The position numbers and the translations under genes are program-made. A stretch of DNA of 35,433 nucleotides from Muribaculaceae bacterium (GTDB lineage: Bacteria > Bacteroidota > Bacteroidia > Bacteroidales > Muribaculaceae). Below, in pieces: positions 18,383 through 25,400 of the stretch; positions within the stretch are counted from its first letter, which is position 1; each line of letters starts with the position of its first letter. The notes beneath the pieces are model-generated. The model worked only from the letters and a program-made list of their open reading frames with translations. It did not search any database and was not told the origin of the DNA. The DNA lies in the NCBI GenBank assembly GCA_017619935.1, contig JAFZRJ010000002.1, forward strand, positions 1 through 35,433. Direction: 5' to 3'.

Positions 18383-19666
18383 ATGGAATTTAAGAGAGTT
18401 GTGGTAACCGGCTTGGGAGCCATCACTCCTCTGGGTAACGACGTTGAAACCACGTGGAACAACGCCGTTGCTGGTGTGAGTGGCGCAGGCCCCATTACCC
18501 GTTTTAATACAGAGCTGTTCAAGACGCAATTTGCATGCGAGGTGAAAAACTTTGACATGTCGATGTGCTTGCTGAATCCCGACGACCGCGCCGAAATGAA
18601 GGAGGTGAGGCGTATGGATTTGTACACACAATATGCGTTGGCTTCGGCCAAGCAAGCCATCACCGACAGCCATCTGACCGACGAAGGCATTGTGCGCGAT
18701 GAAATCGGTGTGATTTTCGCATCGGGCATCGGTGGCTTGCACACCTTCGAAGTGGATGCCGGCAACTATGCCAAGCACGAAGAAGATGGCCCTCGTTTCA
18801 ACCCGTTTTTCATCCCCACGATGATTGCCGACATCGCTGCAGGCCACATCTCTATGAAATATGGTTTCCGTGGACCAAACTTCGGTATCGTAGCGGCATG
18901 CGCTACCTCGACCAACGCCATGATCGACGCTTTCAACTATGTGCGCTTGGGCAAGGCTAGAGCCATCGTTACAGGAGGTGCCGAAGCACCCATTTTCCCG
19001 ACTGGCGTGGGCGGTTTCAACTCGATGCGTGCCATCTCGACCCGCAACGATGAGCCCACGACGGCTTCGCGCCCATTCAGCGCGTCTCGCGATGGCTTTG
19101 TGATGGGCGAGGGTGCCGTGTGCCTCATCTTTGAGGAACTGGAACATGCCTTGGCTCGCGGTGCCAAAATTTATGGCGAGGTGATAGGTGGAGGCTTGAG
19201 TGCTGACGCTTACCACATCACCGCCACTCATCCCGAAGGCCTCGGTGCCAAGCTCGTGATGGAGCGTGCCCTGGCCGATGCCGGCATCAAGCCCGAAGAG
19301 GTAGACTATGTGAACGTGCACGGCACGTCGACTCCCGTGGGCGACCCCAGCGAGGCTAAGGCTATCAAAGCCGTATTCGGCGACCACGCATACAAGATGA
19401 ACATCAGCTCCACCAAGTCAATGACCGGCCATATGCTGGGTGCGACTGGAGCCATGGAGGCTTTGTTCTGTCTGCTTGCTTGCCAAAACGGTATTGTGCC
19501 TCCCACCATCAATCATGCCCCCGGTGACGAGGATGATACCATCGATTATAAAATGAACTTCACGTTCAACAAGGCCCAGAAGCGCGAGGTGAACATTGCT
19601 TTGTCCAACACCTTCGGCTTCGGTGGCCACAACGCCAGCATTATAGTCAAGAAATACAAGGGATAA
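18383..19666 (+). CDS. fabF: 3-oxoacyl-[acyl-carrier-protein] synthase II
   Basis: Condensing enzyme that elongates acyl-ACP with malonyl-ACP. It is 427 residues with a thiolase fold. The catalytic triad is visible: C173 in VAACATSTNAM, H313 in VNVHGTSTPVGD and H350 in SMTGHMLGATGAMEA. The N-terminus RVVVTGLGAITPLGNDVETT and the ending NTFGFGGHNASIIVKK are typical of FabF rather than FabH. It follows acpP by 109 bases that contain a terminator-like hairpin and precedes rnc by 13 bases. Confidence 0.98.
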   Translation: MEFKRVVVTGLGAITPLGNDVETTWNNAVAGVSGAGPITRFNTELFKTQFACEVKNFDMSMCLLNPDDRAEMKEVRRMDLYTQYALASAKQAITDSHLTDEGIVRDEIGVIFASGIGGLHTFEVDAGNYAKHEEDGPRFNPFFIPTMIADIAAGHISMKYGFRGPNFGIVAACATSTNAMIDAFNYVRLGKARAIVTGGAEAPIFPTGVGGFNSMRAISTRNDEPTTASRPFSASRDGFVMGEGAVCLIFEELEHALARGAKIYGEVIGGGLSADAYHITATHPEGLGAKLVMERALADAGIKPEEVDYVNVHGTSTPVGDPSEAKAIKAVFGDHAYKMNISSTKSMTGHMLGATGAMEALFCLLACQNGIVPPTINHAPGDEDDTIDYKMNFTFNKAQKREVNIALSNTFGFGGHNASIIVKKYKG

Positions 19667-19679
19667 TACCAAGCGACAT

Positions 19680-20456
19680 ATGGTGTTGTCCAATGTCATA
19701 TCACTCGTAAGGCTCCTTTTTGTAAAGGATAAGGAGCTTTACGTTTTTATTCATGGCATAACTGGTTTCTATCCTAGCAACATCGAATTGTACAAACTGG
19801 CCATGGTGCACCGCAGCAGCCCGGTGAAACTGGCCGATGGCCACTGGGCCAACAATGAACGCCTGGAATTTTTGGGCGACGCTGTGCTCGACACTGTTGT
19901 GGCCGATTACCTTTACAGCATTTTCCCCGACAAGCGCGAAGGCTTTCTCACCAGCACGCGGGCCAAGATTGTGCAACGCGAGAGTTTGAACCGCATCGGC
20001 ACTCTGCTGCGCATCGATGCCCATGTGCGCGCATCTTCGCATTCCACATCACACAATAGTTACATCTGTGGCAATGCCGTCGAAGCCCTCGTGGGTGCCA
20101 TCTACCTGGACCAAGGCTACAAGCGTGTGCGGCGTTTTATTATCGACCGCATTGTGAAGCAGCATTTTGACTTGGACAGTCTTGTCCACAACGAATCCAA
20201 TTTCAAGTCACGCTTGATTGAGTGGACACAAAAATATCGTGTCGCCATTGATTATGAGCTCGTCGATACCATGAACGATGAGTCGGGAAATCCCATCTTC
20301 AAGACGGCCGTGATGCTGGGCGGTATCTTTGCCGGTGACGGCACCGGTTACAGCAAAAAAGAGTCGCATCAGGCCGCCAGCAAACAAGTGCTTGATAAAC
20401 TTGACAACGACCCCGTGTTCAAGCAACAGGTCCTTTCAACCGTGGAAACAGTTTAG
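19680..20456 (+). CDS. rnc: Ribonuclease III
   Basis: Double-strand-specific endonuclease that processes rRNA precursors and regulatory RNAs. It is 258 residues. The RNase III domain contains the signature NERLEFLGDAVLDTVVADYL, with E63 and D67 as metal ligands. The second catalytic segment reads GNAVEALVGAIYLDQG: E135 is present but the position that is Asp in E. coli (D114) is Asn here (N132). A double-stranded-RNA-binding domain follows from about residue 180 (FKSRLIEWTQK to the end). The first 25 residues are an extension before the usual start of the domain. Confidence 0.96.
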   Translation: MVLSNVISLVRLLFVKDKELYVFIHGITGFYPSNIELYKLAMVHRSSPVKLADGHWANNERLEFLGDAVLDTVVADYLYSIFPDKREGFLTSTRAKIVQRESLNRIGTLLRIDAHVRASSHSTSHNSYICGNAVEALVGAIYLDQGYKRVRRFIIDRIVKQHFDLDSLVHNESNFKSRLIEWTQKYRVAIDYELVDTMNDESGNPIFKTAVMLGGIFAGDGTGYSKKESHQAASKQVLDKLDNDPVFKQQVLSTVETV

Positions 20457-20510
20457 GCTAAATCGTTTAGTCATTGGTCCTACACCCCAATTGAAATAGA
20501 CTAGAAAAGA

Positions 20511-21359
20511 ATGAAGTATTTTATTGTAGATGCTTTTACCGACAAACCATTTGGGGGTAATCCGGCCGGGATTGTGTTTCTTGAAAAAGACGGTGTTTTC
20601 CCATGTGATGAGAGGATGCGCCTAATAGCGTCTGAATTTCAGTTTTCGGAGACGGCATTCGTACAACGAAACGGCCCGCTCGAATTCACTGTGCGCTATT
20701 TCACTCCATGTGGCGAGGTGAATCTGTGTGGCCATGCTACGATAGCTATCTTTGGGTTGTTGTGGCAAAAAGGTATTGTTTCCGATAATGCGACTTGTCG
20801 TCTTCACACATTGGCAGGTGACCTAGAGGTGGTGACTGGCGAGACGGTAATGATGCAGATGGCGGAACCTCGTATACTGAAAGCACACGTCGATGTTAAG
20901 CAGCTGCACCACATTATGGCTGGAAATGGAGTCAAGGAATGGCCTGCTATGCCGATAGAAATTGTCTCTACGGGTTTGCCCGACATCATGATGCCTGTCG
21001 TTTCGGTTGAGGCATTGAACCGCCTCCAACCCGATATGGATGCCCTGGCTGAAATGAGTCGCCAGCTGTCGGTGATTGGCGTTCACGCTTTTGCTCTCAG
21101 TGATGATGGCTATACAGCCCACGTACGCAATTTTGCTCCACTCTATGGCATCAGGGAGGAGTCGGCGACTGGTACTGCCAATGCCGCCTTGACCTATTAC
21201 TTGCTTCACTACGGCATTATCGCCGACAATGCTTCGTGCCGTTTCATTCAAGGTGAGGTCATGGGACGGCCATCAGTTGTGGCTACACGAATCCTGAATG
21301 GTGTCATTTACGTTGGAGGCAAAATCTGTGTTATAGCTCAAGGCACACTTCTTGTGTAG
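20511..21359 (+). CDS. PhzF-family isomerase-like protein
   Basis: Member of the PhzF/YddE family, two-domain proteins related in fold to diaminopimelate epimerase; most members have no assigned substrate. It is 282 residues, the usual size. Key blocks are VDAFTDKPFGGNPAGIVFLE at the N-terminus, FQFSETAFV with the catalytic glutamate at E47, VNLCGHATIA, and REESATGTANAAL in the second half. It starts 54 bases after rnc with no clear promoter. There is no phenazine pathway nearby, so a housekeeping or detoxifying isomerase role is likelier (inference). Confidence 0.9.
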   Translation: MKYFIVDAFTDKPFGGNPAGIVFLEKDGVFPCDERMRLIASEFQFSETAFVQRNGPLEFTVRYFTPCGEVNLCGHATIAIFGLLWQKGIVSDNATCRLHTLAGDLEVVTGETVMMQMAEPRILKAHVDVKQLHHIMAGNGVKEWPAMPIEIVSTGLPDIMMPVVSVEALNRLQPDMDALAEMSRQLSVIGVHAFALSDDGYTAHVRNFAPLYGIREESATGTANAALTYYLLHYGIIADNASCRFIQGEVMGRPSVVATRILNGVIYVGGKICVIAQGTLLV

Positions 21360-21397
21360 TCAGCGCGTGCTGGAATGAAATAATTTGATTCGTTTAT

Positions 21398-21429
21398 TTT
21401 GCTGGAAGGCAGGATTTTTTATACCTTTG
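21398..21429 (+). promoter_or_regulatory. Consensus Bacteroidota promoter of the reverse transcriptase gene
   Basis: TTTG (21398-21401) and TACCTTTG (21422-21429) are 20 bases apart, a perfect match to both elements of the phylum consensus. Transcription should begin near 21433, giving a leader of about 15 bases before the ATG at 21450. Confidence 0.8.
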
Positions 21430-21449
21430 TGTTCTATTCAGTCAATGGC

Positions 21450-22721
21450 ATGAGTTGCTGCGATGAAATAACGAAACGTTTTTTTGAACACAAGCGCTGG
21501 GAAAAAGCGTTGGATGTTGGCGTGGACAAAGGCATCAGCAAAGCGATGTTGCGTGATATGGCGAAGCCTGAGGTTCGCATCTCGTTGTATCGGGCCATCA
21601 TTCAAGGGGGATATACAATCTCGCCTCCTCGCACGGCATTGATTCCCAAAGACTCATGCGGAAACTATCGCATGGTTTATATCAATCAACCGGCCGACCG
21701 TGTCATATTGAGTATTGCCAATGACTTGTTGTTTGACCTCACCCCCGACATGATACATCCGTCATGTAAGTCTTATATCTCCGGTATCGGCTGCGGGAAA
21801 GTGGTGCAAGAAGTGTCGCGTCGCATCACGGGTATGCCCTCTACAACAGGTGTGGTGGGATGGAAAAGCGACCTGTCGAAATACTTTGACTCGGTGGCTA
21901 TCGAACACATAGACCGAGCCTTTGACGTTGTAGAGCATCGCTATGGCAAGTCGGCTCTCATCGACATGATTCGCAACTATTACCACGACGATACTTATAT
22001 GGACGAGCATGGAGAGGAGGCCCACAAGTACATGTCGCTGCGACAGGGTTGCGCCGTGTCGTCGTGGCTGGCCGACGTGTTGCTGCATGATATAGATGAG
22101 CGACTGTCGGGTTTGCAGGGCTACTACGTTCGTTATTGCGACGATATGCTTTACGTTGGACCTGATTATGAGCAAGCCATGCAAGTGCTCATTGCCGACC
22201 TTGACAAGATGGGGCTGCGCCTCAACCCCAAAAAGATTGAGATGTTGTCGCCCGAGCGATGGTTTAGTTTTTTGGGTTATTCTATCAAGGGCCAAATGAT
22301 TTCGTTGTCATCGAGCAGGGTGAAGAAGTTCCAGCAGAGCATTGACCTCGTTACATTGAAATCAAGGAGTATGGCTCATGCCATTACCCGTGTGAACAGA
22401 TTTCTCTACAAAGGTAACGGGGAGTTCAGTTGGAGCACGCTGGTGCTGCCTGTCATGAACGTAGCACAAGACCTGGACACGCTCAACGCCTATGTGATGG
22501 ATGCCATCCGTGCCTCCAAAACGGGTAAGCGGCGCATAGGTGGGCTGGGCTATGACCGTGCGGGCAACGATGGCTGCATCGTGCGGGGTAGAGGCCGGCA
22601 CGTCTGTGCCAACCGGGCTAAAACGCCCCAAGTTCTGGAGCGATACCGTTCGCTCACCTGTATGCGTAAAGCGATGAAGACGTCACGGGCGGCGTACGAC
22701 ACCATTGTGAGACAGATGTAA
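21450..22721 (+). CDS. Stand-alone reverse transcriptase with YCDD active site
   Basis: RNA-directed DNA polymerase of bacterial type. The frame is open from 21399, but the promoter at 21398-21429 places the start at 21450 (MSCCDEITKRF), giving 423 residues. The fingers and palm blocks are complete. RT1-2 read PRTALIPKDSCGNYRMVY, then PADRVILSIANDLLF. Motif A is DLSKYFDSVAIEHID with D141. The motif-4 equivalent is LRQGCAVSSWLADVLL (197-212), where group II intron enzymes have QGSPLSP. Motif C is YCDD (229-232), then MGLRLNPKKIEML and WFSFLGYSIKG. A thumb-like region is followed by a basic Gly/Arg-rich tail (about 350-423). No intron maturase, endonuclease, Cas1 or protease domain is present. 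Function unknown; two unrecognised genes follow. Confidence 0.9.
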   Translation: MSCCDEITKRFFEHKRWEKALDVGVDKGISKAMLRDMAKPEVRISLYRAIIQGGYTISPPRTALIPKDSCGNYRMVYINQPADRVILSIANDLLFDLTPDMIHPSCKSYISGIGCGKVVQEVSRRITGMPSTTGVVGWKSDLSKYFDSVAIEHIDRAFDVVEHRYGKSALIDMIRNYYHDDTYMDEHGEEAHKYMSLRQGCAVSSWLADVLLHDIDERLSGLQGYYVRYCDDMLYVGPDYEQAMQVLIADLDKMGLRLNPKKIEMLSPERWFSFLGYSIKGQMISLSSSRVKKFQQSIDLVTLKSRSMAHAITRVNRFLYKGNGEFSWSTLVLPVMNVAQDLDTLNAYVMDAIRASKTGKRRIGGLGYDRAGNDGCIVRGRGRHVCANRAKTPQVLERYRSLTCMRKAMKTSRAAYDTIVRQM

Positions 22722-22771
22722 AATGATTAAAACCGCGCACACGGCAATATGGGATGTGAAGAGTGCATTCA

Positions 22772-22793
22772 TTCACCAAACAAGTTTGGTGAA
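22772..22793. repeat. 22-base palindrome between the reverse transcriptase and downstream genes
   Basis: TTCACCAAAC (22772-22781) and GTTTGGTGAA (22784-22793) are perfect inverted copies around a 2-base centre. There is no T-run, so it is more like an operator or RNA hairpin than a terminator. A further GTGAA at 22756-22760 could compete for pairing with the left arm. It lies 17 bases before the ATG at 22811. Confidence 0.7.
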
Positions 22794-22810
22794 ATCAAAC
22801 CATTAAAGAC

Positions 22811-23347
22811 ATGTGCCAAACTCTGGGCATCCCATTTTTTGTGATGAATATCATTTCATTCATGGGAATGAAAGAAAACGACATATTTACCAGCACCCTT
22901 GATGCGGTGAAAAATGGCGCAGAGGTTACCGTATCACTCACCGACCACAGCTTGGCAGTCGATGGCAAGGTGCTCATTGACCATGGACGTTGGGAAGGCG
23001 AGCTGGGCGTTGCTGTCACCGGAGAAGCCTCGGCGCTGACGATGATTGAGGACGCTTATGCCTCATACGAGAGCAGCGTGCCTGAGTATGCCGGCAACGA
23101 CCATAGCCGTTGGTTTTATGCCCGCAGCGAGGATGAACTGAGCGACAAGGAACTGGTCATGGGTCAAGACCGCCCTTTGGCGCGATGCCGCTTGGAACTG
23201 CTGGTGCTGTCGTTCATACTGAACCGTTCGCTGACGCGTTGCGGGCCCAGTATGCGAGGCAAATGGTTCTGGCAGAGTGACAAGTACCCACGACTGGTGA
23301 TTTTGACAGAGTGGCTGATGGATGATAGTAATAAATCAAATATATAA
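22811..23347 (+). CDS. Unrecognised protein downstream of the reverse transcriptase
   Basis: I do not recognise this 178-residue protein. From the ATG at 22811 the first 20 residues are hydrophobic and poorly like the rest; in-frame ATGs at 22844, 22862 and 22868 are alternatives, and a start at MKENDIFTSTLDAVKNGAEV (22868) would give a purely soluble protein. The middle is acidic (EDELSDKELVMGQD), followed by a helix ARCRLELLVLSFILNRSL and the Trp/Lys-rich segment MRGKWFWQSDKYPRLVI. There is no signal for export with certainty and no catalytic motif I can name. It lies 89 bases after the reverse transcriptase and 18 before the next gene, so the three may be co-transcribed. Confidence 0.75.
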   Translation: MCQTLGIPFFVMNIISFMGMKENDIFTSTLDAVKNGAEVTVSLTDHSLAVDGKVLIDHGRWEGELGVAVTGEASALTMIEDAYASYESSVPEYAGNDHSRWFYARSEDELSDKELVMGQDRPLARCRLELLVLSFILNRSLTRCGPSMRGKWFWQSDKYPRLVILTEWLMDDSNKSNI

Positions 23348-23365
23348 ACTTTAAAAATTAGTATT

Positions 23366-24145
23366 ATGGCTTTAGAAAGTATTCTGAAAAGTATCTTTTC
23401 AAAATTGATGGGAAACAAGCCGACTTCGGCCGGCGAGATGATTAAAGATGTCATCAACGAAGTGATTAATCCCGACCAGCCTCAGCAGCCGTCGGCACAG
23501 GCTCAACAACCCCGTTACGATGAGGTGGAGCAAAGCATCGCTCAGGATGGCTATGTGTGGCAAAGCAGGCTGTGGCGTCGCCATGTGATGGCGCAGATGT
23601 TCCGTTTGCTGCATGGCAAGCACGACCTGCCCATGAGCGAGGAGAACTACGACAAGTGCGTGGGTCGTCGCAGGGTTGGTTATTCGTGGCGGATGCTGAT
23701 TGACGAACTATATGCTCAGTCAAGACTGTGGCTTGACGACAAGGAGCAATTTGCTGAGCGTAACCGTTGGTTCAACAAGGCGGTGGTTGAAGATATGGCT
23801 CGCCAACTCAACAGTGCCGATGGTACGGAACTGTTGCGTAGACTCCAGAAGGTTGAAACACCCGAGCAACTGTTTAAATCCATCAGGAATGTTGACTGGG
23901 ACAGGGGCATGAAGAGCGAGGCCTGGAAAAACGCCTATAAGGGTGCCGGTGCCTACTTCACCATGAAGAACCTCATTTTGTTCCACAACTGCAACGTACA
24001 TTTGGAAACAGGCGAAGTGCTTGACCGCGACGCATCGTTCAAGTATTTGACCGACTTGAACAACAACCCGCTGACTACCGGCCACGACCTGTTTGCCGTG
24101 ATGATGAAACTCATCAACGACAACAACTTTGACTGGCGCCACTGA
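23366..24145 (+). CDS. Unrecognised protein with Gln/Pro linker
   Basis: I do not recognise this 259-residue protein. Visible parts are an N-terminal amphipathic helix (MALESILKSIFSKLMG), a second helix (AGEMIKDVINEVI), a Gln/Pro/Ala-rich linker at about residues 38-50, and a large Trp/Arg-rich soluble domain (SRLWRRHVMAQMFRLLHGKH, RRRVGYSWRMLIDELY, then a Leu/Asn-rich end). There are no membrane spans or signal peptide. It follows the preceding unknown gene by 18 bases and is convergent with the hydrolase gene on the - strand. No nuclease, helicase or toxin motif was seen. Confidence 0.78.
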   Translation: MALESILKSIFSKLMGNKPTSAGEMIKDVINEVINPDQPQQPSAQAQQPRYDEVEQSIAQDGYVWQSRLWRRHVMAQMFRLLHGKHDLPMSEENYDKCVGRRRVGYSWRMLIDELYAQSRLWLDDKEQFAERNRWFNKAVVEDMARQLNSADGTELLRRLQKVETPEQLFKSIRNVDWDRGMKSEAWKNAYKGAGAYFTMKNLILFHNCNVHLETGEVLDRDASFKYLTDLNNNPLTTGHDLFAVMMKLINDNNFDWRH

Positions 24146-24177
24146 TGTGGCCTGAATAATTGAGCCTCCTCTTGCCC

Positions 24178-25104
24178 TTATAATGACCAGCGAAGCTTGG
24201 CGATAATGGGGTAGTGGTCACTTGGGGTGTGGTGACGGTATTTGGTCACCTTCACCTCGGCGGGCCCATTGTGTTGGTTACTGGATGCCTCGTCATTGAC
24301 GGGTGTCCAGTAACCATTTGTTAGTACGGCATACTTATCGACAACAAACTGCGATGTGACGAAAATGTGGTCGATGCGGCTCTCGGTTTTGGCATTGGGG
24401 TCAAAATCAATGAAAGTACCATTCTCGGCGAAGCGTAGTCGCGCGTTGGTATAGCAGTCGCGTAGCAGTCCGCTATGACTGAAAATGGTGTAAATTTCAT
24501 CGTTCTGATCCACGTTGAAGTCGCCAGTGAGCACCGAGGGCGCCTCTTGTGCAATAGAGCGGATTCGACTCATGACCAGTTTGGCCCCTTCGCGTCGCGC
24601 CGTCACGCCTATGTGATCCATGTGCAAGTTGAAATGGTAGAAGGTGAAGTCAGTGCCACGCACCTTGAATTTGCCCCACGAGCATACACGCCGGCATGCG
24701 GCATCCCAGCCGAAGCTTACTTGTTCGGGCGTCTCGCTGAGCCAGAAAGTGCCTTCGTCCAGCAGTTCCAGACGGTCTTTCTTGTAGAAGATGCAGGAAT
24801 ATTCCCCTTCCTTGTCGCCGTCGTCACGTCCACGACCGGTAAAGCCGTAGCCGTCGAGTTGTGCCAGCATGTCTATCAGTTGCTTGTGGGTCACCTCCTG
24901 CGCTCCGAAAGCGTCGGGGGCTTCAAAGTTCATCTGGTCACACATTACCTTGCAGCGCGTGTCCCATATTTCGCCCTTTTCCTCATCGCTGGTTACATAG
25001 AGGCGGATGTTGTAGGAGCCAATCGTCAGTTCTTGCTGTTGTGCCCATGTCGCTGTCGTGAGGGCGACCAGCAGCAGTGCAAATAGTGCAGTTCGTTTCA
25101 TCAT
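24178..25104 (-). CDS. Exported endonuclease/exonuclease/phosphatase-family hydrolase
   Basis: Metal-dependent hydrolase of the DNase I/sphingomyelinase fold. It is 308 residues with a signal peptide at 1-21 (MMKRTALFALLLVALTTATWA), so it is probably periplasmic. Family motifs appear in order: LTIGSYNIRL, DAFGAQEVTH with the metal-binding Glu, FYHFNLHMDHIG, SVLTGDFNVDQ, SRIDHIFVTS and the terminal HTPSDHYPIIAKL with the catalytic His. Substrate could be nucleic acid, phospholipid or a phosphorylated sugar; nothing nearby decides. It is transcribed on its own from a promoter about 25 bases upstream. Confidence 0.92.
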   Translation of the reverse strand: MMKRTALFALLLVALTTATWAQQQELTIGSYNIRLYVTSDEEKGEIWDTRCKVMCDQMNFEAPDAFGAQEVTHKQLIDMLAQLDGYGFTGRGRDDGDKEGEYSCIFYKKDRLELLDEGTFWLSETPEQVSFGWDAACRRVCSWGKFKVRGTDFTFYHFNLHMDHIGVTARREGAKLVMSRIRSIAQEAPSVLTGDFNVDQNDEIYTIFSHSGLLRDCYTNARLRFAENGTFIDFDPNAKTESRIDHIFVTSQFVVDKYAVLTNGYWTPVNDEASSNQHNGPAEVKVTKYRHHTPSDHYPIIAKLRWSL

Positions 25105-25127
25105 TTAGTCTGTTAGAATCATTATCG

Positions 25128-25135
25128 CAAAAGTA
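25128..25135 (-). promoter_or_regulatory. -7 element of the exported hydrolase gene
   Basis: On the - strand TACTTTTG matches TAnnTTTG exactly and lies 23 bases before the ATG at 25104. No good -33 element is found at the expected distance. Confidence 0.5.
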
Positions 25136-25367
25136 CAAATAATTTTTTAGATAATGTGTAATGAGCCTGATTTTGATGGTTGACGCATGGTGGTGTTCAC
25201 TTTTTTGTCGGAATCGATAGGAGAGTAGGGTATTGGTTGGTCGGTATTTTTCGGTCGATGGTCGTGTGTGAGGCGGTTTTGGTCGAGAAAAGCGGCTTGA
25301 AAGGGTAAAAATCATTAAACGGGCTCACTTTTTGTAGGTCTAAAAGACAAACAAACGAGAAATTTAT

Positions 25368-25375
25368 TATTTTTG
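25368..25375 (+). promoter_or_regulatory. -7 element of the Ser/Thr-rich exported protein gene
   Basis: TATTTTTG matches TAnnTTTG and is 25 bases before the ATG at 25401. No TTTG is found 19-21 bases upstream; the nearest (25331) is too far, so the -33 element is weak. Confidence 0.5.
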
Positions 25376-25400
25376 TGACACCATTTAATATCGAAGCGTT

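Larger units (their letters stand above)
25105..25400. other. Divergent intergenic region between two exported-protein genes
   Basis: This 296-base stretch holds the two outward promoters. The middle is G/T-rich on the + strand, with GGTCG four times within 47 bases (25239, 25253, 25260 and 25281). No gene or RNA was recognised. Confidence 0.6.

Noticed and set aside
20458-20470. CTAAA-TCG-TTTAG hairpin after rnc as a terminator
   Set aside because: The stem is short and A/T-rich, with no T-run after it.
21360-21449. Retron msr-msd RNA upstream of the reverse transcriptase
   Set aside because: Only 90 bases separate it from the PhzF-family gene, the promoter occupies most of them, and the predicted leader is about 15 bases. 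There is no room for a typical retron RNA.
21450-24145. Diversity-generating retroelement
   Set aside because: No template/variable repeat pair was noticed by eye and neither neighbour looks like a C-type lectin target protein. A computed repeat search allowing A mismatches would be decisive.
24138-24151. Hairpin GCCAC-TGAT-GTGGC at the end of the 259-residue unknown gene as a terminator
   Set aside because: The stem is only 5 pairs, overlaps the stop codon and has no T-run.
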